DNA of 64,000 nt. Origin: Leishmania mexicana MHOM/GT/2001/U1103. Lineage: Eukaryota; Euglenozoa; Kinetoplastea; Trypanosomatida; Trypanosomatidae. Positions within the stretch are counted from its first letter, which is position 1. The number at the start of each line of letters is the position of its first letter. Where the stretch lies: NCBI RefSeq assembly GCF_000234665.1, contig NC_018338.1:1342084-1406083 (forward strand), written 5' to 3'. A program made the position numbers and the translations under genes. Positions 29,521 to 40,352 of the stretch are shown here, one piece after another. A model generated the notes under the pieces. It was not told the origin of the DNA, made no database searches, and saw nothing but the letters and a program-made list of their open reading frames with translations.

Positions 29521-30494
29521 GCAGGGACCGAAATATTGAGAAAAAAAACCCGTGCGTTGCTTACATGGACGACCGAGGCACGAGCTCCGTGATCACGCGA
29601 TGCCCTCTGATGGCCACCTGAACAGAGAGCACGAAACCGTCTCTTTTTATGAGTAAACTGTTCGTGGATATGTATCATTGGGCACAGCGCATGGAGAACA
29701 GATTACAGCAAATACAACGAAAGAAAAAAAAGAGCCCATCACAGGGTCAGACGCAAAGCACAGCAGCGCACGGTCATCTAACCCCTCACGCAAGCGCTGG
29801 GACTCCCTCTCCCTCTCTCTCTCTCGTTGCCACGACGGGTTCAGGGTTTTTTTTTCTTCCTCATCTCGAGCTTCAACTCACTGCCGACGCCTCCCACCCC
29901 GTTATGCCCTTTATTCGTCGAGTTGACACAATTGTGCACGCCCACAGGCAGAGAGGTGAAAGCATCATGCTCACGCACCCGCGAACACGGGTGGTTACCA
30001 GATAAGGCGGAATGTAAAGGAGAGAGTCACAGAAATGGAGTCACCGGGACAGAACCGCCACTGGACTCTTAAAACGACGGAGCGCGGAAGAAGGCGGTGG
30101 AGTGATCTTGAAAGCACGACCAACACATGTAGAAAAATGGAAAGAAGAGAGAGAGCACTTCCCTACCGCAACTCGAGGCTCATTACGCGATGAGTCAGTT
30201 GTGCAAACGCGAGCTCGTGATCCGGGAGGACGCAACAACACCAAAAGACATGAGGAGGGGAAGGAGAGAGTGAGAAAAGTCCTCTCATTCACGAAACAGA
30301 CACACAAAAAGCTCAGAGTTCAGCACTGCACCACGTCACAGAGCGCACAAGCCGCTTCTGGACGCGCTATAAGACACACACACATACACACCGGCGTCCT
30401 TTCCTTCTCCCCCACACCCCAACACCGACAAGAACGTCTTTTCTGAAGAGCATGACTCACGTCAACACAGCAGCACTGTGACGCTGGTGGTGGT

Positions 30495-30508
30495 GGGGGG
30501 GGGGGGGG
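30495..30508 (+). repeat. 14-base G run
   Basis: An uninterrupted run of 14 G, preceded by GGTGGTGGT units and followed by more short G runs to about 30518. It is G-quadruplex prone and in the IscU 3' flank; the run length may be imprecise because homopolymers are prone to sequencing error. Confidence 0.7.
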
Positions 30509-31599
30509 CGGAGGAGGGCTTCACACACATAGTCGCTCTCACCACGTGTTGGAAGCTGCAGAGCTTAAGAGGAAGAGGCACAGCGGCAGGGCCTCACCAC
30601 GCGCAAGTCTTTATCTGTCAAGCGTGCGACGCTCTTCAGCGCAGTCGGCTCACCTCAGCGTGTCCCTGTCCGCTGGGTCGGACCCGCTCTGCGCATCCGC
30701 AGTGGAGACCTTCACAGACAAGTAGCATGACGCGGGCCGCAGAGCTCGACACCGTACGCACAAAGAAAAACTTAATACCAGCTATCACACATAACAAGGA
30801 AAGACAATCGAGGCCGAAGGAAGGATGAGCACACCAAAGATCTGCGCTGAAAACAAAACTCGAAAATCAAAAAAAAAATGAGATCCACAGCGACAGCGGA
30901 CAGGGCCAACAGAGAGAGAGGGCGAGAAGCGCGCGGCAACGGTGCCCAGAGGAGGAGGAGAGGAAGAGGGAGGGGCTCTCAGATCTGCCGATGACCACCT
31001 TGCACCGTGCGTGTGTGTGTGTATATATGTTTTTCAGCGCTGCAGTGCACAAGAGGGGGACAAAAGGGGAGACGGTGAACGTGCGTTTCGTTTAGGTTCC
31101 CGCGTCCACACGCGGCGGTACGGCACACGCCGCACAAGTTTCAGAAGAGGAGAGGGGAAGGGGCAAAAAAGTTGTGTGTGTGTGTGTCTGTGGCACTGGC
31201 CGCCCAGGGTGGGGTCGGCGGCTACCACACATAGGCAGGCACGCCACAGCAGCAGCAGCAGCAGGGAGTTACACGAGGAGGGGGGAGGTGTGAGCGAGGG
31301 AGGAGTGGAGGGGAGAGGGAAGGAGTGCATGAACGGCACAGGTGGAGGGAATAAGGTGCAGCGAGTGCCTCATATCACAGATACCCGCTCCGGCCCCTCC
31401 CCCCGCGCACACATACACCTGCCACTGTCCGCTCTATCGACATCCTTTGGCCACCATCTGTTCCCTAGCTCCACCTTATGAGGTGGGCTGGTCTTTGCGC
31501 ACAAAGACACAAGCAACAGTAGCAGTCCTCGAAGCCTTTGCGCAGCGCGCGTACGAGCGCACGGACCCAGCAGTCTAAGCAGCAGCCACACAGTTTCGC

Positions 31600-32109
31600 T
31601 CACTCCTGTTTGGCCTCGTTCTCCTTCCGCTTCGACACCTTGCTCTTCAGCGTCGGGTTCTTCGACAGGTAATTCTCCACCGCCGCGTGGATCGTCTCCT
31701 CCGCCAACATGGAGCAGTGCAGCTTTACCGGCGGCAGAGATAGCTCATGCGCAATCTCTTTGTTCGTCAGCTTCAGCGCGTCCGCAACAGTCTTGCCGCG
31801 GATCGCCTGCGACGCGTACGACGACGCAGCTATCGCGCTCCCGCAGCCGAACGCCTTGAACTTGACGTCCTCGATCACAAGAGTATCTGGATTTACCTTC
31901 ACCTGCATTTGCGTCATGTCGCCACACTCCGGTGCGCCGCGCAGCCCGGTACCCACGTTCGGGTCGTTCTTGTCCAGCTTGCCCACGTTGCGCGGGTTCT
32001 TGTAGTGGTCCTGCACCTTGTCGCTGTACAAGGTGCGTACAGCGACCACCTGCGCAGCGCACGCAGACGACGGCATCGCAGCCATCCCGAAGCGAGAGAA
32101 GGCCCGCAT
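31600..32109 (-). CDS. ISU: Mitochondrial iron-sulfur cluster scaffold IscU
   Basis: A 169-residue IscU scaffold on which the cysteine desulfurase builds 2Fe-2S clusters in the mitochondrion. It runs from ATG 32109 to TGA 31600. The first 25 residues (MRAFSRFGMAAMPSSACAAQ) have no acids and suit a mitochondrial presequence. The core starts at LYSDKVQDHYKNPRNVGKLD. All three ligand cysteines are present: GAPECGDM, AFGCGSAIA and LPPVKLHCSMLAEE; the assisting Asp after the first Cys is kept. The Hsp70-recognition LPPVK is intact. A Lys/Glu-rich tail closes the protein. Length and motifs match eukaryotic IscU closely; assignment is secure. Confidence 0.97.
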   Translation of the reverse strand: MRAFSRFGMAAMPSSACAAQVVAVRTLYSDKVQDHYKNPRNVGKLDKNDPNVGTGLRGAPECGDMTQMQVKVNPDTLVIEDVKFKAFGCGSAIAASSYASQAIRGKTVADALKLTNKEIAHELSLPPVKLHCSMLAEETIHAAVENYLSKNPTLKSKVSKRKENEAKQE

Positions 32110-32774
32110 TGCGGGTCAGAGCAAGGGGAAGGGGGGATGTGAGGAGATGAAATGAGGAGCTGCGTGTGCGTGTGTAGAGAGAAGGGGGGACAGGGGAGGG
32201 GTCACAAAAAAGGAGCAGTGTGGGCAGGCGTCGGTGCGCACACGTGAAGCCGGGCGCAGGAGATGTGTCTGTGTGTTCGTGTGAGCGAGCGAGTGGGTCG
32301 GTTCAGTCGACGGTTCTGCAAGATTGGTGGTGGGAGGAGAGGAAAGGTACATGAAGACGGTGTTCGCCGCGAGAGGAGGGCGAGAGAGGGAGGATGAGGT
32401 GGGTGGCAAACAAGGGGATGCTAAAGGAGAGTAGGCATGTCAGAGGGGCGCAGTGGCGACGGCACGTCAATCAAACACACACCCACACACCACAAGCTCA
32501 GCCTGTGCTGTGTGGCGGGACGCGAGAAAACGAGCACGCAACAGCGGAATTTTGGCTTTTTTTTGCTGCTGCCACCGACCACACTTTCACACGTATTCCT
32601 TCACCATTCAGTACCGAAGAGACACAAAAGACACAGCGACAGAGAAACACGCCCACACCACCGTCAACGGGGAGGGGAGAAAAGAGGGTAGGGCAGTGGC
32701 GCAGGAACGACGACGCAGGGCGTCGCAAGAGCCGGGCTCGCACAAGCAGACACGCCCCCGCCAGCTCGCCTCTC
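32110..32774. other. Intergenic region
   Basis: This is the 3' UTR of the second MATE gene and the 5' flank of IscU. Purine-rich + strand near 32124-32201 gives pyrimidine tracts on the coding strand. No gene is seen. Confidence 0.6.
32160..32201 (-). promoter_or_regulatory. Predicted trans-splice acceptor for IscU
   Basis: The minus strand has a CT-rich tract (reverse complement of about 32175-32201); the first AG after it falls at 32161-32160, about 51 bases before the IscU ATG. A second CT tract lies closer to the ATG but has no AG after it. Pattern-based prediction only. Confidence 0.4.
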
Positions 32775-34637
32775 TCACGACGGCACACACGGGCGCCCGC
32801 TCTCCTGCTGAGACTTCTCAGCAAGACCAGCGGCAGTCGGGACCTGCACCAATGTGATCGGCGTGGCGGAGTCGGCAAACCGCCGCACCGTTACAACCTG
32901 TGGGGATGCCACACCAGCGGCTGCGTTATTCAGCGGTATCTCAACAGAGGTGCTGATGGCACGAGTACGAGCATCACCCGTCTTTGTCTCTCCCAGTACC
33001 ACGGTGTTGTCAACGTGAGGCTTCAGGTTTTCCCACTTGATGTACCGTAGAAGGATGTAGATGTACACTGGCGTCCCCACCACGGCGACGCCAGTGAACG
33101 GCCCAATCCACAGCGCCTTAATGCCGATCTTGAAGTAGAAGAACAGAAGGAAACTCAGCGGGACACCCACCGCGCAGAACGCCACGGTGATGATAACCGC
33201 GCCGAGTTTTTGCAGCTCACACCCACGCAGAGCACCCATCACCGTGCTCTGGAAAACGTCGAAGAAGTGGTACGGCATCACCACATACATCAGCTCCCGG
33301 TAGATGGCCGCTACCGCGTCAACCTCCTCTGTCTGGACAAAAAACGACGGGATGAAGGGTTGCAGGAGAAGGCACAGCACGACATCAGCAGTGGCAATGC
33401 CGAGCACAACAGCAACTGCAATAAAAGCGATGCGCCGCGCAAGAAGCGGCTTGCCCTCGCCGATGGCGTTGCCCACGAACACAGAAGTCAATATCATCAC
33501 ACCGGAACCCATGGCCCACATAATACCGAAGACCTGCAGAGTAATCGTGTACGCACCGAGCTCCGCAGCCGTTCCGTAGCCACCGGCAAGCGCATTCACT
33601 TCAAGGGCAACCCACTCGCTGAGCATCATGCCCATAGAAGGCAGGGCAATTTTGACGAGGCTGTTAAGGTTCTGCGCGCAGCGGATGTCCCATCCACCCC
33701 ATGTCAGCTTATCACGACCGGTGGATCGTAGGTAGAAGACGAGTCCCGCAACAATGCCAGTCATCATTATCAGCCACGCAATCGGCGAGCCTGCAAAACC
33801 GAAGAGCTTCACAAAAATGAACTGCAGAATGGGATTGGCAATGGCGGCAGAAAACAGCGCAACAGGGAGCGGCTTCGTCAGGTGCTGGCACGAATAGTAC
33901 CGCTGGATAAGCTGATACGCCATGGCTGCAGGGATTCCGAATACTGCCCAGCGACACCACCTGCCTGTGTAGTGCACTACGGTGGCGCTCTCGCCAACAA
34001 TAGTGAGCAGCGCGTCAGCAAAGCACAGGACGAAACCTAGCGGCACGCAAGCCACCATGAGAATAATGGACATACGCTGAGCATAGATGCCGTACATGTG
34101 AAGTGTGTGAGACACCTGCGGCACCACCGCCGTGCCCGTCCGCTCAGCCTCCTTCTTTGCCTGCGCCAGCCGCTTGTTCTCCTCCTGCTGAAAATGGCCA
34201 AAGCTGTGCGACAGTACCGTCTCCAGTGCGCCGCACAGCCCAGCACCGAACGCGAATCCAGTGGCGTTCACCAGTCCCAGGGCAAGGGAGACGCCGCCCA
34301 TGGCCTCGAGGCCCAGCAGCTGTCCAATCACCATGATAATCATGAGGTTCAACGAGAATTGCGCCAGCGACGAAAGTGTCAGCGGATAGCCAATGAAAAA
34401 GAACTTCTTCACAATATCCATGGTAGAGGTGTCCGTGCTCATGCCAAGCCCCGCCTCCTCGCCATCAGTAGTGGACGGCGCACCGTCTTCTGGACGGCGA
34501 CTGGTGCTCGCGATGGCGTGAGCGATAGACTCGACATCGGCCGGCGCACAACGACCAGAAGTCGAGATGTGCGAGGTGAACGACAGGTTGTCGGTCACCA
34601 CGTCATCCTCGGAGTCGGCGTACGATCGGGTAGACAT
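32775..34637 (-). CDS. MATE-family multidrug/toxin extrusion transporter (2)
   Basis: A 620-residue paralogue of the MATE gene at 18915-20864. I start at ATG 34637 (MSTRSYADSEDD); 17 further in-frame residues upstream look like UTR. The first 85 residues are acidic and Ser-rich. Membrane segments run from about 86 to 550. The signature is GAGLCGALETVLSHSFGHF, nearly the same as in the paralogue. The second bundle begins ALPSMGMMLSEWVALEVNAL, again matching. A charged insert (QQEENKRLAQAKKEAERTG) lies between helices two and three and is absent from the paralogue. The 70-residue tail is cytosolic. It is not in tandem with its paralogue. Substrate unknown. Confidence 0.93.
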   Translation of the reverse strand: MSTRSYADSEDDVVTDNLSFTSHISTSGRCAPADVESIAHAIASTSRRPEDGAPSTTDGEEAGLGMSTDTSTMDIVKKFFFIGYPLTLSSLAQFSLNLMIIMVIGQLLGLEAMGGVSLALGLVNATGFAFGAGLCGALETVLSHSFGHFQQEENKRLAQAKKEAERTGTAVVPQVSHTLHMYGIYAQRMSIILMVACVPLGFVLCFADALLTIVGESATVVHYTGRWCRWAVFGIPAAMAYQLIQRYYSCQHLTKPLPVALFSAAIANPILQFIFVKLFGFAGSPIAWLIMMTGIVAGLVFYLRSTGRDKLTWGGWDIRCAQNLNSLVKIALPSMGMMLSEWVALEVNALAGGYGTAAELGAYTITLQVFGIMWAMGSGVMILTSVFVGNAIGEGKPLLARRIAFIAVAVVLGIATADVVLCLLLQPFIPSFFVQTEEVDAVAAIYRELMYVVMPYHFFDVFQSTVMGALRGCELQKLGAVIITVAFCAVGVPLSFLLFFYFKIGIKALWIGPFTGVAVVGTPVYIYILLRYIKWENLKPHVDNTVVLGETKTGDARTRAISTSVEIPLNNAAAGVASPQVVTVRRFADSATPITLVQVPTAAGLAEKSQQESGRPCVPS

Positions 34638-36270
34638 GATTGCGTCTGTGTATGTATGTGTGTTTGTGCGTTCCGCTACCTGAATCACAGCAAGGAGCCA
34701 GGAGGAGGAGAAAGACGGAGTGGAGAGTGAAGGGCGCGGCAGGAGGAATCCAAAGGAGCGTTACGCTCGAATAACAATTTTCTCCCGCTTGGTCCGACGA
34801 GAACCTCAAACACACAACAGCGACGAAAAAAAAATTACAAACGCAGCCGCCAGAGAACGAGCACACACACATACATACAACAAAAAAAAAGATGGCTAAA
34901 ATATACGCAGAGGCGGCGGAAAGCAAAGTACACACACAGAGAGAGGGAGATAGAGAGCGCGCCAATCAGGAAGGAAACCAAGATAGCAATGGCAGAGGAG
35001 GTTTTGCGCAGAGAAAATACAGCGGGCGATAGAGGTGCAGGGGGGACAGGGTAAGACACGCACACACGCTCAATACAGTGAGAGAGTTCGATACACAGTC
35101 CCTAACACAGCAAAGCAAGATGGTAAAATAGAATGTAAAAGAAAAACCTATGCCGGGCACACATGCACAGACAGACAGACACGAGCACCAGGACAGTTGA
35201 TAGCACAGAATTGAGGATGCAAACAAATCGCCGGGGGAAGGAGGAGGGAAAGGGGGAAAATGACAAAGAGGAAAGGGCAAGCGATGTGTCAATCAAGCGC
35301 GCCCACGAGATGTGACTCAGCGAAGAGAAGCAAAGGGAGGCACACTTTATCCAACGGAGAACTGAAAAACAAAAACAACAACAACACGTACACACCGTTT
35401 CCGCAATGCGCTGCACACTGCGATCGGTAAGCTTCGACGGCTTCAGGGACAACAACGAAAGGAAAGAGAGAACGATACACACGCGCTCCGCACTACGAAA
35501 AAAAAAAGAAACGCGCTGGACTTTGTGTTGGCCAGTGCGTACGGGAACGAGAAAGGGTCGGGATTACAGGGGAGAAGTGGGGAAGAAGTTGCGAGTTGTA
35601 CAAAGTGCAAAGAGTCCAAGACACATGACAGACACACGAGATGATTTGCCGTCTTGGAATGAAGCGATGCTCGGCAATCTCTGGGCTTTCTAAAACGGTG
35701 GTATGCGTTACACGATCACTTCGAGCGCCTTCTTCATTGCGTGTTCTATGTGTGCGTGTGCGTGTGCGTCCACTAAGACCACAAGAGAAGGGCACATGAG
35801 GCGGTGGAAGTAATGAAAAAGTATCGAAGTGAGGAGTATCAGCAGCAGCGGAACGGCACCGTGAACACAACGAGAGCGTGCGCAACCAGTTCCATGAGGA
35901 CGCTCGAATCCCACATCATCACAGATGTCAGTCGTCGCGGCCAGAGACAGTCGCAGATGCATTCAGTGCGCCTTGTCCCAGCACAGCCAGCCCCATCTGC
36001 CGGGCGCGCACTCTACGACACACACGCAGAGAGACGACAGCGTGTCCTACGCCCCTCATCAACTACACATGCCTTTTTTGATCGATTGTGCATTACATGA
36101 CGGGTACCCGTCCGTTACTCGCTGTTAGAAAACACGCTTGACCGCGTGCAATCGGGAAGGTGAGGAAGGACAACTCACGACTCTCTGCTCCGCCCAACGC
36201 AGCAGTAGCAGCATGCACACACGCTCCATACCTTGCGACACACTTTCCCCTCACCACCACTAGCCATCAG
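34638..36270. other. Intergenic region, 1.6 kb
   Basis: This lies between the unknown 201-residue gene and the second MATE gene. It contains purine-rich + strand tracts near 35225-35280 and CA repeats near 34861-34875. No gene is recognised. Confidence 0.6.
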
Positions 36271-36876
36271 TCAGTCCATCTCCACGATGCGCCTGGGCGT
36301 CGCCGGTGCGTCGTCCTCGTTCGAGTCCTCCCCCATCAAGTCGCTCGCATCCATCACGACCACCCCGTCGTCGCTATCGTCGCTGCTCGGCACGTGCGCC
36401 GCCGTGTGTGACGCTCCGCGGCGGCCGCACGGCGCCGGCGCGGACGGCGAAAGCGCACTCAGCAGGTCCAGCATCGCCTGCGCCTGCTCTGCCTTGCGCC
36501 GCTGGAGCTCCTGTTGGTTTGCCGCAGTCGGCAGTACAAGCCCGTCGACGGATGATATCCCGCGCTGCTCCGCGGCCACGTCCACCTCCTCCAGCACGCC
36601 CGCGACAACGCTCAGCTGCAGGGTAGGCCCCTCGTCTGCCAGCGCTAGCTCCTCCGCGCCACTGCTGTCGCCACTACCCGACTGCATACACTCCGGCTCT
36701 ATCCGCACTGCAGGCTCTCGTGACGCCATAGCAAGAAACTGCTCTATTTGCGCTGTCGTCCCGCGCAGCGACTCCGCGCCGGCGACCTCGACCGTGCGCG
36801 GCCGCTGCAGCAGGCTTGCCACGCGGTACGCTGCCGCGCCCTCGCACGCGTCCAGCCGCTCAGTAGCACGACTCAT
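36271..36876 (-). CDS. Hypothetical protein, 201 aa
   Basis: I start at ATG 36876 (MSRATERLDACEGAAA); the frame continues upstream but becomes His/Pro/Trp-rich UTR-like sequence. The first 65 residues look helical and folded (AYRVASLLQRPRTVEV, then AQIEQFLAMASREPAVRIEP). A central helix carries QQELQRRKAEQAQAMLDLLS. The last 60 residues are acidic and Ser/Asp-rich (SSDDSDDGVVVMDASDLMGE) and probably disordered. There are no membrane segments or known motifs. I do not recognise the family. It is a plausible gene from composition and length. Confidence 0.65.
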   Translation of the reverse strand: MSRATERLDACEGAAAYRVASLLQRPRTVEVAGAESLRGTTAQIEQFLAMASREPAVRIEPECMQSGSGDSSGAEELALADEGPTLQLSVVAGVLEEVDVAAEQRGISSVDGLVLPTAANQQELQRRKAEQAQAMLDLLSALSPSAPAPCGRRGASHTAAHVPSSDDSDDGVVVMDASDLMGEDSNEDDAPATPRRIVEMD

Positions 36877-37769
36877 GTTTATTGGTTCCCCAGACGGATA
36901 ACAACACGCTGCTGCAGCGCGACCCCGCGCGGGAGCAAAAGAGAATACCCAGGACCACTGACGCTGACCGCCTGTGCGGGAAAAAGGCGGTGGATGGAAG
37001 GGGAGAGGAAGATGGTGAGGTGAGGCAGCAGACAGCCTGAAAGAGTCAGGGGCATCGCATTGGTAGCGCCATAGTGCGAGGCGCTCCCACAGGCGGGTGG
37101 TGGCGCACCCATCGCACGGCTGCGTGCAGAGCACACAACAAGGGTGCAAAGTCATCGCCGTTACTTTGAGTGGTCCCTCGCCATCTTTGTTTCCTTTTTC
37201 GCTGTTTGTGAATCAAAATGTTTACAGGGCTGCGGGGGGAGGAAGGGCGCTGTGCTCAACTGAAGGCACCCGCACACACGCAGCCGGAGTGGAAAGCAGG
37301 AAATGGCGTCTCTGTTGGGGGGGGGGGAATGGGTGAGTTGGTGCATGGCAGCCGGAGACCACAAGATAGAGGCATAGAAGGGCGAGCGAGGCAAGAGAAA
37401 CAGAGGCAGCCAAGGCCCTTGCACAACCCCCCCTCCTCCCAACACACACACACACCTCGCTGGAGCGGCACTTGAGCGAGTGAGCCGACTTGCATGGAAG
37501 AGGTAAACAAAGTAAAGCCCGCAGAAGAGAGTTGCGGGAAGACAAGACACACGATGAAGAAAACCGTCGGCAAATGTGGAGCGTCATCGCCTTGTGAGGT
37601 GTCACAGTGACGAGCGCAAGAGAAACACCACGAGCGGCGCGGATAGCGGCAGCCGCAACACGTCCAGCCCAACGCGCTAAGGAGAACTGTGACAGACACG
37701 AGACGGAAGGACAAAACGATGCGAACAAGGCCATACACGCGCTATCTACTACCGCTCATTTGGGGCCTT
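36877..37769. other. Intergenic region
   Basis: This is the 3' UTR of the PH-like gene plus the 5' flank of the 201-residue gene. It has a G run near 37317-37327 and a CA repeat near 37444-37456. No gene is seen. Confidence 0.6.
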
Positions 37770-40352
37770 TCAATGTGCTCCTCGCAGACTACGCAAGTAC
37801 CTCTTCCACTTGCCTACGTACCTTTCCGCATCCTTCGAGTTGGTCGCCTCCAGTATAAAGGCGTGCGTCCGCGTCGCAATACAGATCATTTTGGAAAGAT
37901 CACGAAACCGCTCCCGCTGTGCAGCGCTGAGGAGCAGCAGGGGCTCTTCGTTGCCTCGTGATACCCGTTCCACCTCAGTTACCGGCATTGCTCTGCAGTA
38001 ATCAGCGCCGAAGAAGTGCTGGGCCCGCTCGAAGCTGCGCACCCCGACCGACACGGAGACGACACCAGAACAGCGGCGCTCCGCTCCAGCACTGCCTCCA
38101 GGGGCTTTGTGCTGCTGCAGGAGGTTCGCTTCCTCCATGCACTGGTTGAAGCGCGCAGCTGGTACCGTAACGACGCAGTCCTCATCAAGGGTAAGGAAAA
38201 CGTACGTCGCGGCTCCGTCCGCGCCGGCACCGTCTTTGCCGCTGCTACGAGGTGACGACACCCGCACTGGATACTTGAGAAACATGTGTGGCTGTGCAAT
38301 CACTGACAAGAGCGGCGGAATCGCAGGTGCACCGGCGGCACCCACATAACGAGAGTGGTGAGCCAGCGAGGACGAGGAATATTGGCGACGACCGAAAGAT
38401 CGGGTCCGGCAGCAATGGTGATTGCCGCATGGTTGCCCGGACCTGGGCGTGGAAGCCGAGTCGGGACGCTCTCGAGAGCGGGAGCGACTGCCCTTTGCGT
38501 CCATGCTCCGCCTCCACAGGGGCGACACGCTGCGGTACATAATGCGCGGCGTCAGCGATGGGGTGCAACACCCGTACCAGTGCAGCAGGTAGATGCCCAG
38601 GGCAGAGGATGGAGTTTTTGGTCGACGGCACGGTGAGGAGCAGCCGCTGCCGTGCGCACGAGACACCGTGGTGCTGTCCACGTGAATTGGCTCGTAGGCG
38701 AAAGAGACAGGCGAGAGGATAGACCCCGCTGTCGAGGCCTGTGCAAGAGCTGCTGCTTCTGACGACGTCAGTGCCGCCGGAGGTGTCACAGCCCTACGTG
38801 TAAGCGAAGGAGATCGATGTCGTGGAGGGTCTTGCAGGGGTGCTTGCCGCAGGCACAAACATGACGACACCGGGCGCTGCCACTGTGGCTGAGTTGTAGC
38901 GGCACCAGCCGCAGCAGTGGGCACCATCGCGGTGGTGGCAGGGGGTAAGAGAGCGGGATGCCAGGTGACGCCTGTGGCCCTGTTGGGCTCGACGTGCTCT
39001 CGTGGCAACGCGCTCGACGACAGCGGGGCGACCGTCTCAGCTGCTGGTGCCTCCTTCTCCTTTGGCGGCGCAGCAGAGGCTGCTGCAAGCGTCTGAGGAG
39101 AAACGCCCACCTCCCTCTCCGCCGCATCCCCGCTGATAAAAGCCGTGGAAGCGTGTGACGCAGTGGAGACAGACGCGGTCTTGGGACACACATCGGTGCC
39201 GTTTCCGAGAAGCGCGCACAATGACGGGGAAGCCACGATCCGCCTCGACGCAGCTGCAGGTGCGCCAAGTCGATTTGCACTTTCGTTCACAGCAGCCGTA
39301 GGTGACACAGGACTTTTCATTGGCAAAGACACAGTCAGCGCCGAGGTGGAAGTTGGCCTCTGCGCTTGCGCAAGATGTCTACGACCACTGTCCTTGACCG
39401 GTGCAATCGGTCGCGACGGGGGAGCTGTCGGTACACCCAAAGGCATCGGCCTATCCACAGAGGAGATAATGTCGGTGTGTGCAGACGTCGAGTTGCTTTG
39501 AAACGATGACAAGGATGTCCCCGTGGCCGCGGCAGCCGCAGTAGTAGCGGCATCACAAGTGAGCGTGAGGTCGGATAGCGGAAGTACCGTCACTGGATGC
39601 GTTGTGCTGCTGTCCCTTGATGTGCCATCCGCCAGTCGCTGCGGACACAGAAGCGACCGGGAGGTCCTCAAGTCATTCACGGACGGCTCGATGGCAGACA
39701 GCGGTGACTGTGGCATGCCGCCTCGCAGACGATACGATAGGCGCCCGGCTGTGGAAGGACACGGCGAAGAGGGGGTGAAGAGCAGCATTCGTCGAAACTC
39801 TGCCACATCACTTACGTCCTGGGAGCGCTCCGAGACCGGTGCGACCAGGGAGTCGGCCACGCATGCGGCCGCATCACAACACGGATGTGCGCTCTCCGGA
39901 TCAGGGTGAAAGCTTGGTGCCGCTGCCACTGGAGCGTTGGTTGATCGGAGGTGGAGCCGCTGATCCTCGGTAAGGCGGTTAAGGACACGCCGCCACTCAT
40001 CGCAAGCCACAGCGCTTGGCGCCGTCAAGTACAGCAGACGGTACGTCCCCGGAACACCAAACTGCTCCTGCCGTAGTCGGAGCTGGCGCGGTCCAATCTT
40101 TTCTACTTGAACGAGGGAGGACACGGTAGCGTATTCCTGCGGCGCAGCGCTGAGGGAGGCGGAGCTTCGCCCTGTCAAGACTGTGGGCGTGAGCTCAGTG
40201 AGGAGGGCCGGATAGGTTCGCGCCTGCTGCAACGCGTCGGTAGAAGAAGTGTACGAGGTGTCCAGTTGGGGGACGGTGGATGGCTGCACCACAGTCCACT
40301 CCAGCAAACCCGTGAGCCCCACTAGCGTCCGCTCATCGAAGCGTACCACCAT
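37770..40352 (-). CDS. Large Ser/Pro-rich protein with PH-like ends, 860 aa
   Basis: I start at ATG 40352 (MVVRFDERTLVGLTGLLEWT); upstream frame is UTR-like. The N-terminal 130 residues resemble a pleckstrin-homology fold: strands around GLLEWTVV, ATVSSLVQVEKIGPRQLRLR and GTYRLLYLTAPS, then the closing helix CDEWRRVLNRLTEDQ with the usual Trp. The middle 500 residues are Ser/Thr/Pro/Ala low-complexity. The C-terminal 160 residues again look PH-like: TYVFLTLDEDCVVTVPA, THAFILEATNSKDAERYVGK, ending KRYLRSL. The PH calls rest on pattern, not on a profile search. The likely role is lipid or protein binding at membranes or cytoskeleton; nothing more can be said. Confidence 0.72.
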   Translation of the reverse strand: MVVRFDERTLVGLTGLLEWTVVQPSTVPQLDTSYTSSTDALQQARTYPALLTELTPTVLTGRSSASLSAAPQEYATVSSLVQVEKIGPRQLRLRQEQFGVPGTYRLLYLTAPSAVACDEWRRVLNRLTEDQRLHLRSTNAPVAAAPSFHPDPESAHPCCDAAACVADSLVAPVSERSQDVSDVAEFRRMLLFTPSSPCPSTAGRLSYRLRGGMPQSPLSAIEPSVNDLRTSRSLLCPQRLADGTSRDSSTTHPVTVLPLSDLTLTCDAATTAAAAATGTSLSSFQSNSTSAHTDIISSVDRPMPLGVPTAPPSRPIAPVKDSGRRHLAQAQRPTSTSALTVSLPMKSPVSPTAAVNESANRLGAPAAASRRIVASPSLCALLGNGTDVCPKTASVSTASHASTAFISGDAAEREVGVSPQTLAAASAAPPKEKEAPAAETVAPLSSSALPREHVEPNRATGVTWHPALLPPATTAMVPTAAAGAATTQPQWQRPVSSCLCLRQAPLQDPPRHRSPSLTRRAVTPPAALTSSEAAALAQASTAGSILSPVSFAYEPIHVDSTTVSRAHGSGCSSPCRRPKTPSSALGIYLLHWYGCCTPSLTPRIMYRSVSPLWRRSMDAKGSRSRSRERPDSASTPRSGQPCGNHHCCRTRSFGRRQYSSSSLAHHSRYVGAAGAPAIPPLLSVIAQPHMFLKYPVRVSSPRSSGKDGAGADGAATYVFLTLDEDCVVTVPAARFNQCMEEANLLQQHKAPGGSAGAERRCSGVVSVSVGVRSFERAQHFFGADYCRAMPVTEVERVSRGNEEPLLLLSAAQRERFRDLSKMICIATRTHAFILEATNSKDAERYVGKWKRYLRSLRGAH

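Larger units (their letters stand above)
28847..31599. other. Intergenic region, 2.75 kb, with repeat copy B
   Basis: This is the long 3' flank of the IscU gene and the 5' flank of the cyclophilin gene. It contains repeat copy B (29205-29520), a 14-G run (30495-30508) and CT/CA/TG repeats (for example near 31008-31023 and 31170-31188). The rest is low-complexity with no convincing gene. Confidence 0.6.
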
